A stretch of DNA of 64,000 bases. Source: Dromaius novaehollandiae (lineage: Eukaryota; Chordata; Aves; Casuariiformes; Dromaiidae). Below are positions 10,701 through 24,500 of the stretch, piece by piece (within the stretch, counting starts at the first letter, position 1; the number at the start of each line of letters is the position of its first letter). The stretch spans positions 20,309,501 to 20,373,500 of the forward strand of contig NC_088111.1 in NCBI RefSeq assembly GCF_036370855.1, written 5' to 3'. Made by a program: the position numbers and the translations under genes. Under the pieces are notes generated by a model. That model saw only the letters and a program-made list of their open reading frames with translations. It was not told the DNA's origin and ran no database searches.

Positions 10701-12515
10701 GCTGCCCGCCCGCCTGCCTGCCCGTCCCAGCGTGGCAGGGCTCCTCTGCCCTCCCCGCGCGGTGGGATGAGCCGTGCAGATGCCCACGGCTGATGGAGGG
10801 CCAAGCGCGGACACCCACGGCTGATGGAGAGCCGAGCGCGGGGCGGCCTGCCGGGCTGAGCCACGCCAGCTCCCCCAGCCACCATCACGATGGTATTGCT
10901 GAGGAAGACACGAAAAGGCACAAAACCTATGTGGACAGAGGACTGGAAGGCCTTTTCGATGCTGTTAACACCACTCATGATCTCATCCGGCTCCTGGTCA
11001 CGTCCGGAGCAGCTGGGTGGATCCTGGCAGGTGCGTCGTACCTGGGTGCCGGCAGAGCTGGAGAGGCGCTGAGGAGTGATCTAGCAGCATTAAGTCCCTC
11101 TGTGCTATTACTGTTTAAAAACACAATTTCCATCATCGCCATCGCTCTGCTGGTGCAGGCGGTGGACTGTTTCCTTAAGCTGTGCAGACGGCCCAGCACG
11201 GCTCTGCCTGGGTCTCTCTTGCCCCACACCTCGTGTCCAAGGTCAGCTTTGCCCCGCGGGCTGCAAGCCCTGTCCCACATCCCCCGTGGGACCCTGCTGG
11301 CCCTGGGGCTCGGAGGTCTCCAGGCTGTGGCTGTGGCTCCCTGGGTGGTGCTGAGCGGGCTTCAAGCGAGGCAGTTGCACGAGGGTCGCGGTGCGAGTCG
11401 TCTCTGCTTCGCAGACAAGGGCGATGAGAAGGACGCTTTCCTGCTTGGAGAAAACGAGAAGAAATGAGGGAACAAAATTCAGTGCAGAAACATGAGACAA
11501 AGAGCTCGACACCTGGAGGCAGAGCAGCCCAAATCACCGTTCCCACAGCAACTCGCACTCCCCCTCCGCACCTTGAGGCTAAAGCTTGCCGGACTGGCAC
11601 CAAGCATGCACGAGATGAGCAGCACTGCATCTGTCCTGGAGACCGTCGCTTTTGACCCCCAGTTCTGCATTACAACTTTGGGCTGGATTAACCCTGCTCT
11701 GTGCGCGTGTGTGTGTGTGCCTGCGTACTGCTGTATGAGGCGGACCGGCGAGGGCAAGCGGGACGGCAAGCACAGCCTCCCCGGCGCGCGGCCGTGAGCC
11801 TCACGTCGCCGTGCCGAACGGCGCTTTTGGGGAAGGGGAAAAGCTCCTCTGACCGCCGCGGATTTGCGGAGGCCTGGATCTGCGCAGCCGAGGAGAAGGC
11901 CAGAGCAGAGGTCTCTGCTCTTTGCTCAGCGCCGGAGGAAACGCGCCTGCCGGCGGGGCGCAGGGATGACACGGATGCTGGGGCATTAACGCTGCCGGAT
12001 TTTGTGAACGGTGTCCTCAGCTAGCGAACCCGACCGCCTTAGGAACCGGCTGACAATATCCCAACGGGAAGGAAACGTGCCCAGTCCCTCCCAGCTCAGG
12101 TTACTGGCACCCCTCGAAGGGAGGCTGAGCAGAGCCCGGGTGCTTCCACCCGGGCCAGGAGGGCGAATCCTCGCTTGGCCCCGCTGGGACCCCCCTCCCC
12201 TCCCCTCCCCCTCCCTCCCCGCCGCTTGCGCGGACGTACAGAACTTTTCACACACTCCCTGGCTCCCCCCTGCCCCAAAATGCAACCAAGGGGCGATTTT
12301 CGGTTATCAGCGTGCTTCCCGGAGGAGCTGGAGAGCGGTGGGCTGAGGCCGGGTTCCAGCCGACGCAGGCTCCGGGTGCCCACCACCCTTTCGGGGGGCT
12401 GCAGCCGTAGGGCAGTGCTTAGCCCACAGCAGCGGTGGTCCCACGGGGATCTGCACGGGGAGCAAACTCTTGTTTATGAGCAGTGCCGGCAGCTTCTGCC
12501 TCCTCCGTGTCCCGG
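4800..12515. other. GC-rich intergenic DNA, left part; no supportable gene
   Basis: Long open frames occur here in overlapping sets on both strands (for example around 8.4-9.2 kb and 9.8-10.8 kb), which is typical of GC-rich non-coding DNA. None shows a recognisable domain, a conserved splice pattern or a convincing start context. An AATAAA at 5631-5636 and a 16-nt A run at 6250-6265 are the only transcript-end-like signals I noticed. Two 20-bp near-palindromes lie at 4851-4870 and 5015-5034. An unannotated lncRNA on the plus strand, sharing the CpG island, cannot be excluded. Confidence 0.5.
6250..6265. repeat. A16 homopolymer
   Basis: A run of 16 adenines follows GGTTTTGCC. It could be a simple repeat or the tail of an old retroposed insertion. 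No target-site duplication is evident. Confidence 0.8.
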
Positions 12516-12580
12516 TAATAGAAAAGCAGGGCTGGAAGGGACCTGGGAAGCCAGCTGAGCTCATCCCGCACCTCCTGCGG
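12516..12580 (-). mobile_element. Degenerate CR1-like LINE 3'-end fragment
   Basis: The stretch AGCAGGGCTGGAAGGGACCT followed by an AGCTCATC segment resembles the 'GGTTGGAAGGGACCT...GGTCATCTAGTCC' block near the 3' end of sauropsid CR1 elements, read in reverse orientation. It is short and diverged, so the call is tentative. Confidence 0.35.
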
Positions 12581-15500
12581 GGCTGGTGTGGCCGGCAAGG
12601 AGGCACTGCCGTTGGCGGCAGGCCTGGGTGATGCTCTGAAGCTGCTCTGGCAGCTACCAGCGCTTCTTAGGCAACAGGTAATCTGGTGTTAATATGTTAA
12701 AAAATGCTCTGTGCTTCCCAGGACCCCATAGCGACTCTCCTCCGAGCGGGACCCAGGTCACACCAGCCCGGGCAGGCTCTCGGCAGGGCCGGGGAGGAGG
12801 GTCCGCGGGGGCCAGCGGAGCCGAGCCAGCGCCGGCAGCGTGGGGGTAGCTGGGGTGGGAGGCGACCAGGGAAAGCACCAGTGACTGCAGGACCCGTCAC
12901 CCTGTGCTCGGCAGCAAACGCTCGCCAAAAATAGTACGAACCCGGCCAGAGCGTTTCCTCATTTGGTGCCTCCTGTGGCATCTCACCAAAATCACACGGC
13001 TGCAGTCATGGGACTCGGAGGAGCCGGCCGGCCGCTCCTCCGGCCTCCTCACAAGGGCCTGCTTGTGAAGGCTGGTCGTCTGACTCCTCCGTGCTCCCCG
13101 TGTCTCTGCAGTGATACCCTCTTCCGAAAACGGGGAGGTCAGGATCTCGGGCTGTTTGAAAATGAGATTTCTCTTACTCTGCTCAGATCTCAGTTAACTG
13201 ATTTCCATCCCGAGCTGTTGACTCCTGTTCCGTCTGGGACACTCCTCTGTGCTAAGCTTGATGCAGACGAATTAGGGCCATTAATCGAATTGAATCGAAT
13301 CTAACCTAACCTCACATGATCCTATCCTCTTTTTGCCTCTCTGTCCGGTGCTTTCCTGCCCTAAGAAGAAACCTCTGCTCTCTCATCTGTTCCATTTCAT
13401 GCTCTTTCTTTGCTGCCCACGGGTGAATGCAACCAGGAAATTGTCATGGTTTCTGCAGTTTCTTCAGCTCCTGGGGACGGTGTGGAGAAAACCTCCTTTT
13501 CACGGTCCTGAAGGCAGGGCCGTGGCGGGGCAGGACATCCGAGGGCCGGTGCGCCGGTGCCCGCACACACCGCCGCTGCGTACGACCCTTTGCGGGGAGC
13601 TGGGCCCCTCACTGTAGAGAGGCTGCCGGGGCAGCGCTGGCTGGGCTGCCCGGACGAGGCGGCCGGCTGTCGGGATGGTGCCCGAAAGAGGTGCCCTCTC
13701 CGGGAGACGTCTGCCTGGCTGCGGTAAAGCCTGTGTAGGAGTGTTTGTGGAGCAGGGTTGACCTTCGCAGCTGACGTGAGGCAAAGGGACCTGACCAAGG
13801 TCGTGCAGCAGGTTGGTGGGAAATAACTCGAATGTCTCTGAGTCCCTGGCAAATGCCTGCATCTCTCCTCCCCCCGGCTGGGCGGTCGCTTGCCCCAAGC
13901 GCCAGCGTGCTAGCAGCTTTGGCGTGAGGGTTTTCATGAACGCGACAGCATGGAAAAAAAGGAAGCTCCTTAATTTCCGCTTCTAAGGAATGGCTGTTTC
14001 CCTCGAGTCCTTTCAGCCTTTTCTCTGCGTCGGAGATGTGTTGTGTCCAGCCCCGTGCCAGCCACCCGTCCTTGCTGGCCCACAGGCTCCTGCGCCTGCT
14101 TGGGCTTGGGGCCCTGCGAGAGCCTTCTGTGGGGTTTATCGCCTCGATCAAACGCAACGGGAAGGATGTGGGGGGATTCTGCAGCACCTTAGCACGCTGC
14201 GGACACGAGACAGGTTCAAACAGGCCACGGGCACGACGTGACCTGTGAGCGGGGGCAGTTCTGCAGTTCGCAGTGACAGCAGCCCCAGGCACATCACCCC
14301 CGGGCAGGGAGGCACGCGGGCTCCCTGTGCCCGGCAAGGAGCCGGCAGTGGCTATCCTTGAGCTTCCTTCCCGCAGGGACTGTAACGAAATGCAGCCTCT
14401 TCCCACTGCGGCTGACTATGAGCCGCCACGGAGAAGCTGGCTGGTGCCACGAGAACAACCCGGCGTGCGCGGTCCCTCTGCCGCCTTCCCCGCGCGCCCG
14501 GCCGCGGGCAGGCGGGACGGGCGCTGTGCAGCCGTGCACACCGCTGCCAGGCTGTGCGCAGGGGCCGTCCCCGCTCCGGGTTTGGCTAGCGGGGGCTGCT
14601 CTCGCTTGTCCTGTCTGCAGGAGGGGTCAGAGGATCCTTCGGGAATTTCTCCACGTAAAGCCCATGCTATTGCCGGGACCTTTTGGAGATGTCTGTGGTC
14701 TTTCCACTTTTCTCCTGTGGTATGTTTTTTGGGGGGGATGTAGGCGTTTTGCTAGCTGTGGGATGTGTACCTTGGCTGCTGGGGAGCAGGAGATACTCTG
14801 AGGATATTCATGGAGTAACAGCGTGGTCCAGGGTTGCCCACAGCCTTGCAGGTGGGTCTCTGGGAGTGAGGTGATGTCCAGACATGGCCAAGTGCTGTGC
14901 CACCAGCTCTTTTTTACCCACTTCTCCTCAGCAAGTTACCTGTGTCTGGACTGCAGCACTCAGCCGGCATTTGAGATCAGCTAGGACTTTCCATGAGGAA
15001 TTTCTGCACGTGGTTTGAAAATAGCACGTATTTGCTCTGAGTTACCATAGTTACTTGTGGAAGTTGTGTGGCACTGCTTATGCTGCTCGGTTGGGCAATC
15101 TTTGTTTCAGTCCAACACAGCACAAACAACTGATTTTTACCACCAAATGGACACATCAAAATGGCAGGAATTTCTTGGGGTTTGGGCGATTTTCCCGAGG
15201 GATTACAGGAATTCCACCATTGTTTTGGTGGGCTCCCAGCGGTCCTTTTTAGACTTTTCAGCAACCCCTTCTTTAAAGTGCTGGGTACATCCGTTGAGCC
15301 ACAGCAGATTCTGGGACCTTGTTAAACAGCTTTGAATTGCTAGAGAAACTTGTAATGTGATTTTTCCCAGTGCCAAGCCTGCATTTGCTCTCCTCAGATG
15401 TCCGCGGCTGCAAGCCCTGGTGTTGTGCATCACACTTGGCACCTGGTTACTGCAGTGTCTACGGCATTAGTCCTGCTCTGTGCAGCTCGGCCTGGCTCCG

Positions 15501-18500
15501 CTCTCAGTGCCCACCTCTGCCATGCCTCTGCACCAGTCCGTGCCCCTTCTGCTTCACCAGCAAGTCAAGCCTCAGCTCTGGAGCATTTTGCTGGCATCCA
15601 GGCTGCTTGGCCAACAAACTCCATCAGAGAAGGGCCTGGGTGGGAGATCAGTGCCGTCAGGAAGCTCTGTATGCCAAAGGAGCGGTGTCAGGCTGTCCCC
15701 AAGCTGCCAGCACCTGCCTGCTGCCTTCAGGATGTCCTTTTAGATGCAGACAAAGCTGTAGAGCCCTGCTAGCTCGACCTTACTGACTGCCCGGTTAGCA
15801 CATCATCGTCGTTAGGGTCAGGAAACACAGCAGTTATACAACACAGCTGTAGAGTGGGTCAGACCCCTGGCATTCCCAGCGGAGGGGCGGGCAAGCAGGA
15901 CACCAGAGCTATTGGCTGCCTCAAGCATATTCGTGCTGACAGGCCCAGGAGGGACACTTTTGAAGGACTAATCTTGGTAAGAAGTGAATCCAAACTGCTT
16001 GCTTCCTGTGGGCTAGAAGCTGGCAGATACAGCTCTTTAATTAACGATAACCAACAGTTCAATGTGTAAAGCCTTGTACACATACATCAGCGCAAGGAAT
16101 ACTTATCTCCTCACAGTAAATCTTGTCCTTGATCCCCTCATCTGGCAGAAGGAAGCTCCTGGCAGATCTAGCAGCAGGGATGCTCGGTGGCTTTAAGCTG
16201 CGCGTAGGACTGTGCTCCCCTGCGGAGAAACCCAGAGCAGCATAAGCTCCAAATGTAGGTTTGGTCTGACAACAGAGCTTACATGGCAAAAACTGCAGGA
16301 TTTTCATGCCAAAAGCTTGCAGGGAGCAGGTGGTATCCGTTAACCTTCCCCCGCAGCCACTGCAGGCCTTGTCCTCACACGGGAGAGCCCAGGAGCAAGC
16401 GCAGGTGAGCAGAGGCGGGAAGCGGCTGGGATTCATGTGCTGGCAGATGTTTGCCTTCCCATCTGGGAGCAGGTGTCCCTGGATCTCCCTCAGGACCAAC
16501 CCAGGGGACAGTGAGTGCTACGGGCAGGTGGTGGGGAGTCATCAAGCACAGGCTGGGCGGCAGATGCCACGGCAGGCGGTGCAAAGCCCAGGGCACTGCA
16601 CTGCTTTCCAGGGTACCTTCATTTTGGGGATGGAGCTTCTGTTGGTGGGTGGTGGCTGCTGAGAACAGGGAGACACTAGGGTGATGGGGCGCCAGCGAAG
16701 AGGCTCCTCGTCTTTGGGTTGTTGCTCAGGGCCATGGTCTGTTCTGGGCAGAAAATGTGGAATGATTTCTGTTGGGAAAGGTGAGGCCAGAGGCTTTCTG
16801 CTGCGTGGACGGGGGATTTCTTTAGCACATGTGCTAACTCTTTCCTGGCAATCTCCAGAGCTAAGTGAGAGCTGCCTGGCCTGGCAGCAGGGCTGGCGCT
16901 GGCTCGATGCTTGCTCCTGGAGCCCTTTCTGCATGCCTGTCCGGAAGCCACCGGCCTGCCCCGAGTCCGTGTGTTGGCACTTGGCTGGGGATGTGCCAGG
17001 CTTCAGCCTCCCCCTCCCCGCACAGGTCCTTCCCCCTGCGCTGCCAGCTCTGCCTCGGTCTGCGGAATTGGCAGGCATCGATGGGAGGAAAACAAAATCT
17101 TGGCTTGCTGGCAGGACACGCTGTGTTTCTGCAGAGCTGCCGGCAGCCCTTACAGTGCAGCAATGCTGCCAGAAAAGGTTGCCGTCATCCTGCTTCGGGT
17201 TTGATCAGGGCGGTAGTCTTCTCTCTTCCTCTGCCTCTCTCAGTGCTTCACGTTAAATTTCTCCTCCAGGCTCTTCAGGCGCAGGGACGTGCTTGACTCC
17301 CGTTCGAGGTCGGGGCTGCTGTGGGTGCCGGCGGCAGCGTGGCGGCAGCCGGCTGGGACACACCGGGGGCCCCTGCAGAGGTGGGGGCTTGCGAGATGCG
17401 GCTCGTGTGTCCAATCTTCCTCTTGCACGTACGTCTCTACAGGGTTTGATCAATACATAATACATATATTTCTGTACATAATACATCTACTTCTGTGTGA
17501 AGAAATTTGCCAAAACATGCTTAGACTGTTCCCACCCTTTCTGTACGCATGAGGTGATTTGACCAGTTTCACCTGGAAATGCTTCTCAGGAGCCGATTTA
17601 TCCGTGCTGTAGTACCGCCGATCTCCCTCTTGCCTGGTGACTCTGTGCCAAAAGCGTTCACTCACGGCAGAGGTGACCGAGACGCTTTTTCTTCCCCCCC
17701 GGGCAGCAGCCAGGCTTGCCTCCGGAGATGCCCAGGCCGCCTCTTTGGTGCCTCCTGCTCTTCCGCGAGGCGTGAGGCCGTTGCACGGGGCGGGAGGGCT
17801 GCGGTGGCAGCCGTGGAGGCTGCTGCGTCGCTGCGTGACCGATGGTGCTGGGGAGGGGCTGCTCTTTTAGGAGCGAGATCTTTACCCGGGATCAGACAGG
17901 AGGTGGATGTGAACGTGCATTTACCACCTGTGAGTGCACAGTGTGTGGGGCCAGAGGCTTCCGGGGCCCCATGCTCCTGCCCCACGGCGTCCGAAACACG
18001 TGAGCCTCCACTGAACTAGCAAGGGGGCATGACATTCCAGGCCTTGTGGCTTTTTTGACAACTTTTGTAGGCTCTGGTGAGGGGACAGAGGATCATGTTG
18101 CAACGCACAGGAAGGGGATTTTGAAAGCTGAAAGAACAACAGTCTTTTCCATTTTAAGAGTCAGATTTCTATTTTCTGGGTGTCAGATCTCATTTGCAAG
18201 AAGTTCTTGACCTACAATGCCAGATGCAAAACATTGTACTGATACTGAGAGGACGGTTAGTTAATCAAAGGGAGGAAGCACACATCTGCTTATCCGAGCC
18301 GCCTGGCTGCCCTCCCCAAACAGCCTTGGCCTTTGCCCGGGCTGTTTTCCCTGCGCGGTGGGAGCCCTGCACCCACGGACAGGCTGGCTCCCAGCGCGAG
18401 CATCCGCAGCGTCGATCCGAGAGCAGCTGCTTGCTGACAGCTTTTCTTGCTGAAGTATTTCTGGCATGGCACTTCCACAGGGACAGGCAGCCATGCAGTA

Positions 18501-21500
18501 CCTCAGCGACTGTGCCGGGTTGCTGGCAGTGGAGGCAAACGGGTGTTTTAAGGTGTGTTTTCCAAACACACTGGCACAAATAGAAATGCAAAAGAAAACA
18601 ATGTGGGGAGATGCAGGAAACGCCCGGCCTCGCTAGCAGGAGGGAAGAGTTTCTGTTCCTCTTGTGCTGTGAGAAGAAATGATCAGGAAAAGAATTATTA
18701 TGCAAAATTCACTTCCTGACATGGCGTGGACTCAACTTTCAGAGTCTCCTGTTTATGATTTCACAAGGTCCAGCTCACCATAATGCCTTCCCTAAATTTC
18801 CAGAGAGAGAGCACTAGCGTTTCAGCCACAGTTGCACCCAGCCCCTGAAAATACATTTTTGAAGCTGACTTAAAAGTAGAAAAAAGAAAAAGACTTTCCA
18901 GCCCCTCCCCGCTCGTGCAGAGGTTCAGCAGCCTTGTCCTCCCCGGCAAAGGCCTCGCCCTGTCCCGCTGTGCAGACCTCCGCGGGGCGTCACTGTGCAG
19001 ACAGACCTCCGCGGCTGGGGAGGCCAGGCCAGCTCTCTACCCACGTCTCTGCCTGTTCAGATTGGTGGGAAAAAGAGGGAAGGGACAGGTCTGTGTCGGG
19101 ACTGCAGTCCTTGGCAGCCTTTCTCCCAGGCGCTGGAGGCAGGTTAGAGATGGGGACTCCGGGCAAGTTGGCTACTACCTGAACGCCCTGTGGGATTTGG
19201 GTGCAGAAGGCAAGTCTTGGCCAGCTCTGGGTCCAGGGCACGCCTCACCGTCTGGGGATGAGTCCCCAGCCCTCCCCCCGTGGCAGCTGGGTAGCCAGGC
19301 TGAAGCTCGCATTGCCCTTCTTGTGCACCACTTCTGGTCTGAGTGAGGCTCGAGCCGTGAAGCGCAGGCTCAGAGGAAGGCAGGCAGCTGGGAGAGCTGA
19401 ACCATTTGCTGCTGGAGGACACAGACATTGGAGGAAGACATTTTTCAAATGTTTGCGCTTCCAAAACCCCCTACCTCTTCCTGTGGCAGGGTTTCTTCCT
19501 CCCATACTCATCCTCAGCCCCACTGGCCGTAAACAACCAGGCATCAAATACATTCTCTGGAGGAAGCCTTACTCATATCACGTCCCTTCAAAGATGTTCA
19601 TCAGCTTGCTCTGCCACTTAGCAGTTAGAGAAAAGACCTCAAAGAAACCTGGAACAATGTAGAAGGGTCCAGTGTGAAGAGTGCTGTGTGCATTAGTGAG
19701 TGGGTTGGTTACCCCTGGAGTAACATTTTCTTCTTTTCATTATATATTTGTATTACAGGTACACCTCAAACCTCAGTCAAGGTCAGGGGCCAGCTGCACC
19801 AGCCACCATCCGCAGGAGGAGACAGCACTGCCCTCAAGGGTTTGCTGCTGAAATACCCCAAAAGACCATGTTTGGTTGGAGAAATCATGATGTGTCTGTT
19901 GAAGGGGTCCCGCAGCACAGGGGATGTGCTCACCTCGCTAATGCCACCGAAGCAAGCCACCTGGGCCAGGGCTGACCCCAGGATTTCCAAAGCCCAGTCC
20001 TTTGCTACAGCCCAGTACATTTCAGACTGGCTGTCTATCAAGAGCTGGACTTCCCTATTTCTGGCTCAGCAGGCATAACCCACTGCAGGGCTATATGGAA
20101 ATCTGGAATTTGGGCTCCTCGCTCAGGGAAGAAAGGCGTTACTACATTAACCATCTGGTTTTGAAAGAGACCTAGCTGCGACAGCCAACCTCAGTGAATG
20201 TGGATGAAAATGGCAAGAGCATTCTCTAATGAGAAAGGATCACATAGGGATATTTAGCTAGGAAAAGAGAAGAGTTAGAGGGGACTTGGTGGAAATTTTG
20301 GGGGCGTGCATGAAAACAATCAGTTCCTCTTCTCACCACGGCCTGTAAGTACATGGCAGGAATTAAATGGCAACCTATGTGGAACAGATAAAAAGAAGAT
20401 GGTTTATTCAGTGATACTGTCAGCTTTTGAAATATACTGGCCTGGTTTCAGAAAGCCTAAAGTAATACTGTGGCTGGTCACAACAGCCACCGCATGGAAA
20501 CCCAGAGGACAACCCAGGTAATGAAACATCGTGCTTTCTAACCCCACTTTGTGGGTTTTATTGGAGGTTTTATAAAACTGAGGAGTTTTAGAGTGGGAAT
20601 AAAATCAGCCCTGCTTCTTCTTTTGAGAGAGAAGGAAACATCATCACTTCTAATTCTCTGGTGAGAAACAAGAGGCCACCAGGGACAAGCCCAGGCCCCC
20701 TTGGTGGTGTGTGCCGTTTCCACTGGCTGGTCAATGTGCTCTGCCCTGGTCACGCTCAGGGCTGGTTAGAGACCTGCAGGTGCCCTTCAGCAGCTTCTCC
20801 ATCACACGAAGAAAGGCACCATCAGACAGTGGTGACTGTTGTCATGGATAAGGAGGCTGTCAGCTACCACCCACGAGCTGCGACGCAGCAACGGTGTGAG
20901 TTTTCTTCCTCAGCCACAGTGAGAAGTTCAGCTTTTGAGGGTGAGCATGCAGTGGGACCACTGCTTGTCTGGGGACAGGAGGCAACGGCCGAGGGACTGG
21001 CATTTTAGACGACATTGCCAGGAACCCATTCCGCTGTTGAGCTTGCCCTCACGGCAGCCCTCCTGTACCCTGGCTGGGAGATGGGGACTGATATTCCCTG
21101 GCATGCACCTTGGAGGAGCACTTCCAACCAGCATGGGGGGCTGTGATTAAATTTAAGCCCATTAACTAAGGTCAGCATGGTAAATCTCCGGAGAGCCATG
21201 TTTCAAACATCTCAAGCCAAGTTTGAGTTTGATCCCTCCTTCACCTCCATCTCTGGGACTCTAAATATGTTCTCCTGCCGCATCCCTAGGACGCAGATGG
21301 CTCTGAGCTGACTAAATACAGAGGAGCAGGTGGAAAATGTGCCCGGTCCTGGGCCTATATTAAGAGTACACTGTTTCTTCCATAAAGAGATTTTTTTCCC
21401 ATCAGCTGACACAGTCAGGATCACATGGGTGGCTTGGGTTCAGGAACAGCTCATTATTTAAGAATGCCTATATAGTTACATCCGTATTAGTAATTTTTGC

Positions 21501-21513
21501 TGATGCACAGACG

Positions 21514-21514
<1 letters not shown>
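12581..21514. other. GC-rich to mixed intergenic DNA; no supportable gene
   Basis: I see no conserved protein sequence, tRNA-like box structure or clear repeat family in this stretch. The open frames around 13.4-14.7, 15.4-15.8, 16.5-17.3 and 18.9-19.6 kb overlap on both strands and look like chance frames in GC-rich DNA. GC content falls gradually from left to right. Confidence 0.45.

Positions 21515-21558
<44 letters not shown>
21515..21558. repeat. (CA)22 microsatellite
   Basis: Twenty-two uninterrupted CA dinucleotides. The array is pure and so probably polymorphic. Confidence 0.97.
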
Positions 21559-21561
<3 letters not shown>

Positions 21562-24500
21562 CTGTTTCTCTGTCCTAGGGCTCTAGCCATTCTTGTGGCC
21601 AAACAGCCCTCCCGATTTGCAAGTTTACTGAAAAGCTGTAACACACTGGAGAGGTCCTGTTACCTTGCAGAGCCTGCAGCAGAGAAGCAGGCGGTCTCTT
21701 TGCCATCCACGCAGCAACGCTCGGTGGGAGACGCTGGTGAGAAGCTCTTTGCTAGGGCCTGGCTGGAGGGGATAACGAAGGCAGGAAGGCAGACCGACGC
21801 TCTGCATGAAGCAGAGCTCAGGGCAGTCCTCAGCGCCCACCGAGCCCTGTCTGAGAGAGAGCACTGCTGCTGGGAGCTGGGGCACCCTCTGCGACAAGCC
21901 CCTTTGCAGATGGTAAGGAAGCTTATCAGGAATTTACTGTCTGAACCCAGCTGTGTATCAGTCCCCCTGTAAGGTGGCAAGACACATCTGTAGGTAGGGA
22001 CAGGAGATTTTTGGCTCTGGTGGGCTTTAAGGACAGAACCATCTTGCATTCGTTTCAGCACGGAATTAGTGTGAGCTAGAAATTGGTAGGGAAATTTTTT
22101 TATCTTCTCTGGAGCAGAGAGGTTGGGAAAGTAAAGAAAGAGAGAGATCTATAAAAGGAAGAGGAAATACAGAGCGTTGCCATGCTGATGGAGCCATCTC
22201 GGTTTTCTGGTCTGTCAGCAGAGGAGGCCAGCCCGAAATGTGTAGGCAGCTCCTGTGGTGGTTTGGAGGAAAACGGCAGGCAGAACAAAACAACCGGAGA
22301 GACGCACATGCCGAGAGCTCGGTTGCCACAACGTCAGGCTCAGCAACACCTCAGAAGTGACCAAGGTTGCAGTGTTGCGGTCTGGTGCCTCTTGCTTCCC
22401 CCATGCTTCCCTCCCCAGCCATTCCCGGAGGTGTAGGGAGACAAGGAGAGATCGCTGAGCAATGCCAGACATCTCAGGGATGTGCACAGAGAGAAATTTG
22501 CCTGAGCAGAGTAGCAGGTCAGTGCTCTGCCTCTCTCCCCAGCACAAGCTTGGTGACCGTGATTTGTGGGGACACACACGGACTCACAACTCCACTGAGC
22601 CAGTTCAGGTCCTTCCTGAAATACTGCATGGCAGGTGCAGAGATGGTAGATGCAGAGCACAATGGAGCAGTTTATAAGAAGTCCTCTATATTTATTTGGT
22701 TATTTGAATGTTTAGTGTCTTAATATGTTGTAGCTCAACAGGAGACTGAGAGAAAATCAGCAGTGGTGAAGAAGATTAGCTCAAGATAAGGCCCTTCAGA
22801 GAAAACACTGGAGGTTGTTTCAGGCCGGGGCAGAGCTGTTGCTCTGAGGACACGGATGTGGCCTTTGGCTGGCTCCAGTTTTAAAGCAGGACCTCCTGTA
22901 CAATCTCGGATAACGCCTAAGAGACTATAACCCCAGGCTTGGCCTGAAAGAAGAAACTGTGCAGTCCCACATTACATTAGATAAAGGTCAGAGAAGCTAC
23001 CCGCAATCGCAGGAGGAACATAGGTGCCATTTGCTCGTTCCCACAGCAGTCTGCATGATCATGCTGGCATGAGGCATTGCTGTGGCAGTGTCTACCAAGA
23101 TCCAGGCTGTGCCATAAAGCAATAGGAGAACTTTGCTCTTCTCAGGGCTTCCTGCTGAACAAGTCTGCTCCTGCTTCGCCAAGAGCAGTGTGCTACTCCA
23201 GACACACTGCCCAGAAATTTACAGTTTTCTAATTCTCTCAGCACAATTTAATTCTTTGCCTTGAAGGTGGGTGTTCTTCATTATGTGCCTTTCGCCAGCT
23301 TGATGAAGCAGCTTTTAAGATTTCTCATCCACATGCTTTTGAAAAGCTCAGACAACTGGCCATGCCTGTGCTTGTAGGCTGTAGGCATATAGATGTTGGA
23401 AAGCGACAGGACCTTGTGCAGTAATCTTCCAGTCTTGCTTAACCCCTGTAAGTTCCTCTAGCTAGTAGGATGCCGATTAAACATTAAGCCACATCCTTTG
23501 TCTCAAAACCAGTCCAAAAGCAGGACAGGAACTGGCTAGTATGGCCCTGGGAGTGTACCCTTGTCTTGTGTACAAAGAAACACAGATCCAGCCCCTGCAA
23601 GTAGGTTCTGGCTGTGCGAGAGGTGGATCACCGCAGAGAGGTCATAAGACACAATTCAGGCCAAAGGCTCTTGCTTGGAACTTGTTTACACCGACTTACG
23701 TGCTAAGATCCTTCACTTCCCTTTTCTTTTGGGTTGCCCCAGACTGTCTTCTTCCCATATAGCTCCTTAGGACAGCCCAGGAGTCAGGGCAGGCCCTGGC
23801 TGGAAGTTGCTCTGGCTTGTGGGCAGGGAAAGGGCTCACATGAACACCGGTTCCCACTGGCCAAAGGAGCAGCACACCTCCCCTCCCAAAGGCAGCCTGA
23901 TATTTTAGAGAGAAGTTCAAGTCTCCTGAGCTAGAGGCAGCTCCAAAACTGTCAGAGGGTTAAACAAAACTGTCAGAGGGTTAAACATAAGCTAGGCAGT
24001 CTTCCTGGAATGAGAAATGCTTGGATTTTTCTTTGGAAACCTCTATACGTGCCCATACCTCCTGCTCTCCTAAGGCAGTGTCAAGCACACATTAATCTAA
24101 TTTCCTCTGTCAGTCAGTTATTCCCCCTGTAGTTTCCACTTCTGCAATTTCAAAAATCTGTACACAATTATGATATTGCCATTTAGGGAAGGAAGCTGTC
24201 TCAAGAAAACCTGCACCCTCAGAAATGCTGAGAGTTATGACTGAACGGTCTTGCAGTCCTTGAAACTAAGCTGCTCCCTCCAGAGTAAATAGTTCATGAG
24301 TTCATGCTGAGGAACTCAACATCTTGGAGACTTTGTGGACACTTCCCTGTCAAATTTGGGTGAAACTGGCTGTGAGAAAGGTTTCTGCAATGGTTTGACT
24401 GTGGAGGAGGTGAGGAAGCCTGGACTCCTGTTCCCTTGTTCTCAAGGGGAATCTTTAGATACTCTCTGGGAAGGGAGGGTGCCTGCTGCTTGCTGAATCA

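Noticed and set aside
8284..10814. Very long overlapping open frames (up to 334 codons) on both strands
   Set aside because: They overlap in several frames, are rich in Ala, Arg, Pro and Gly, and show no known domain or splice structure. GC-rich DNA with few stops explains them.
10793..11467. 224-codon plus-strand frame with a hydrophobic stretch
   Set aside because: It has no recognisable family, overlaps open frames on the other strand, and lies in GC-rich intergenic DNA.
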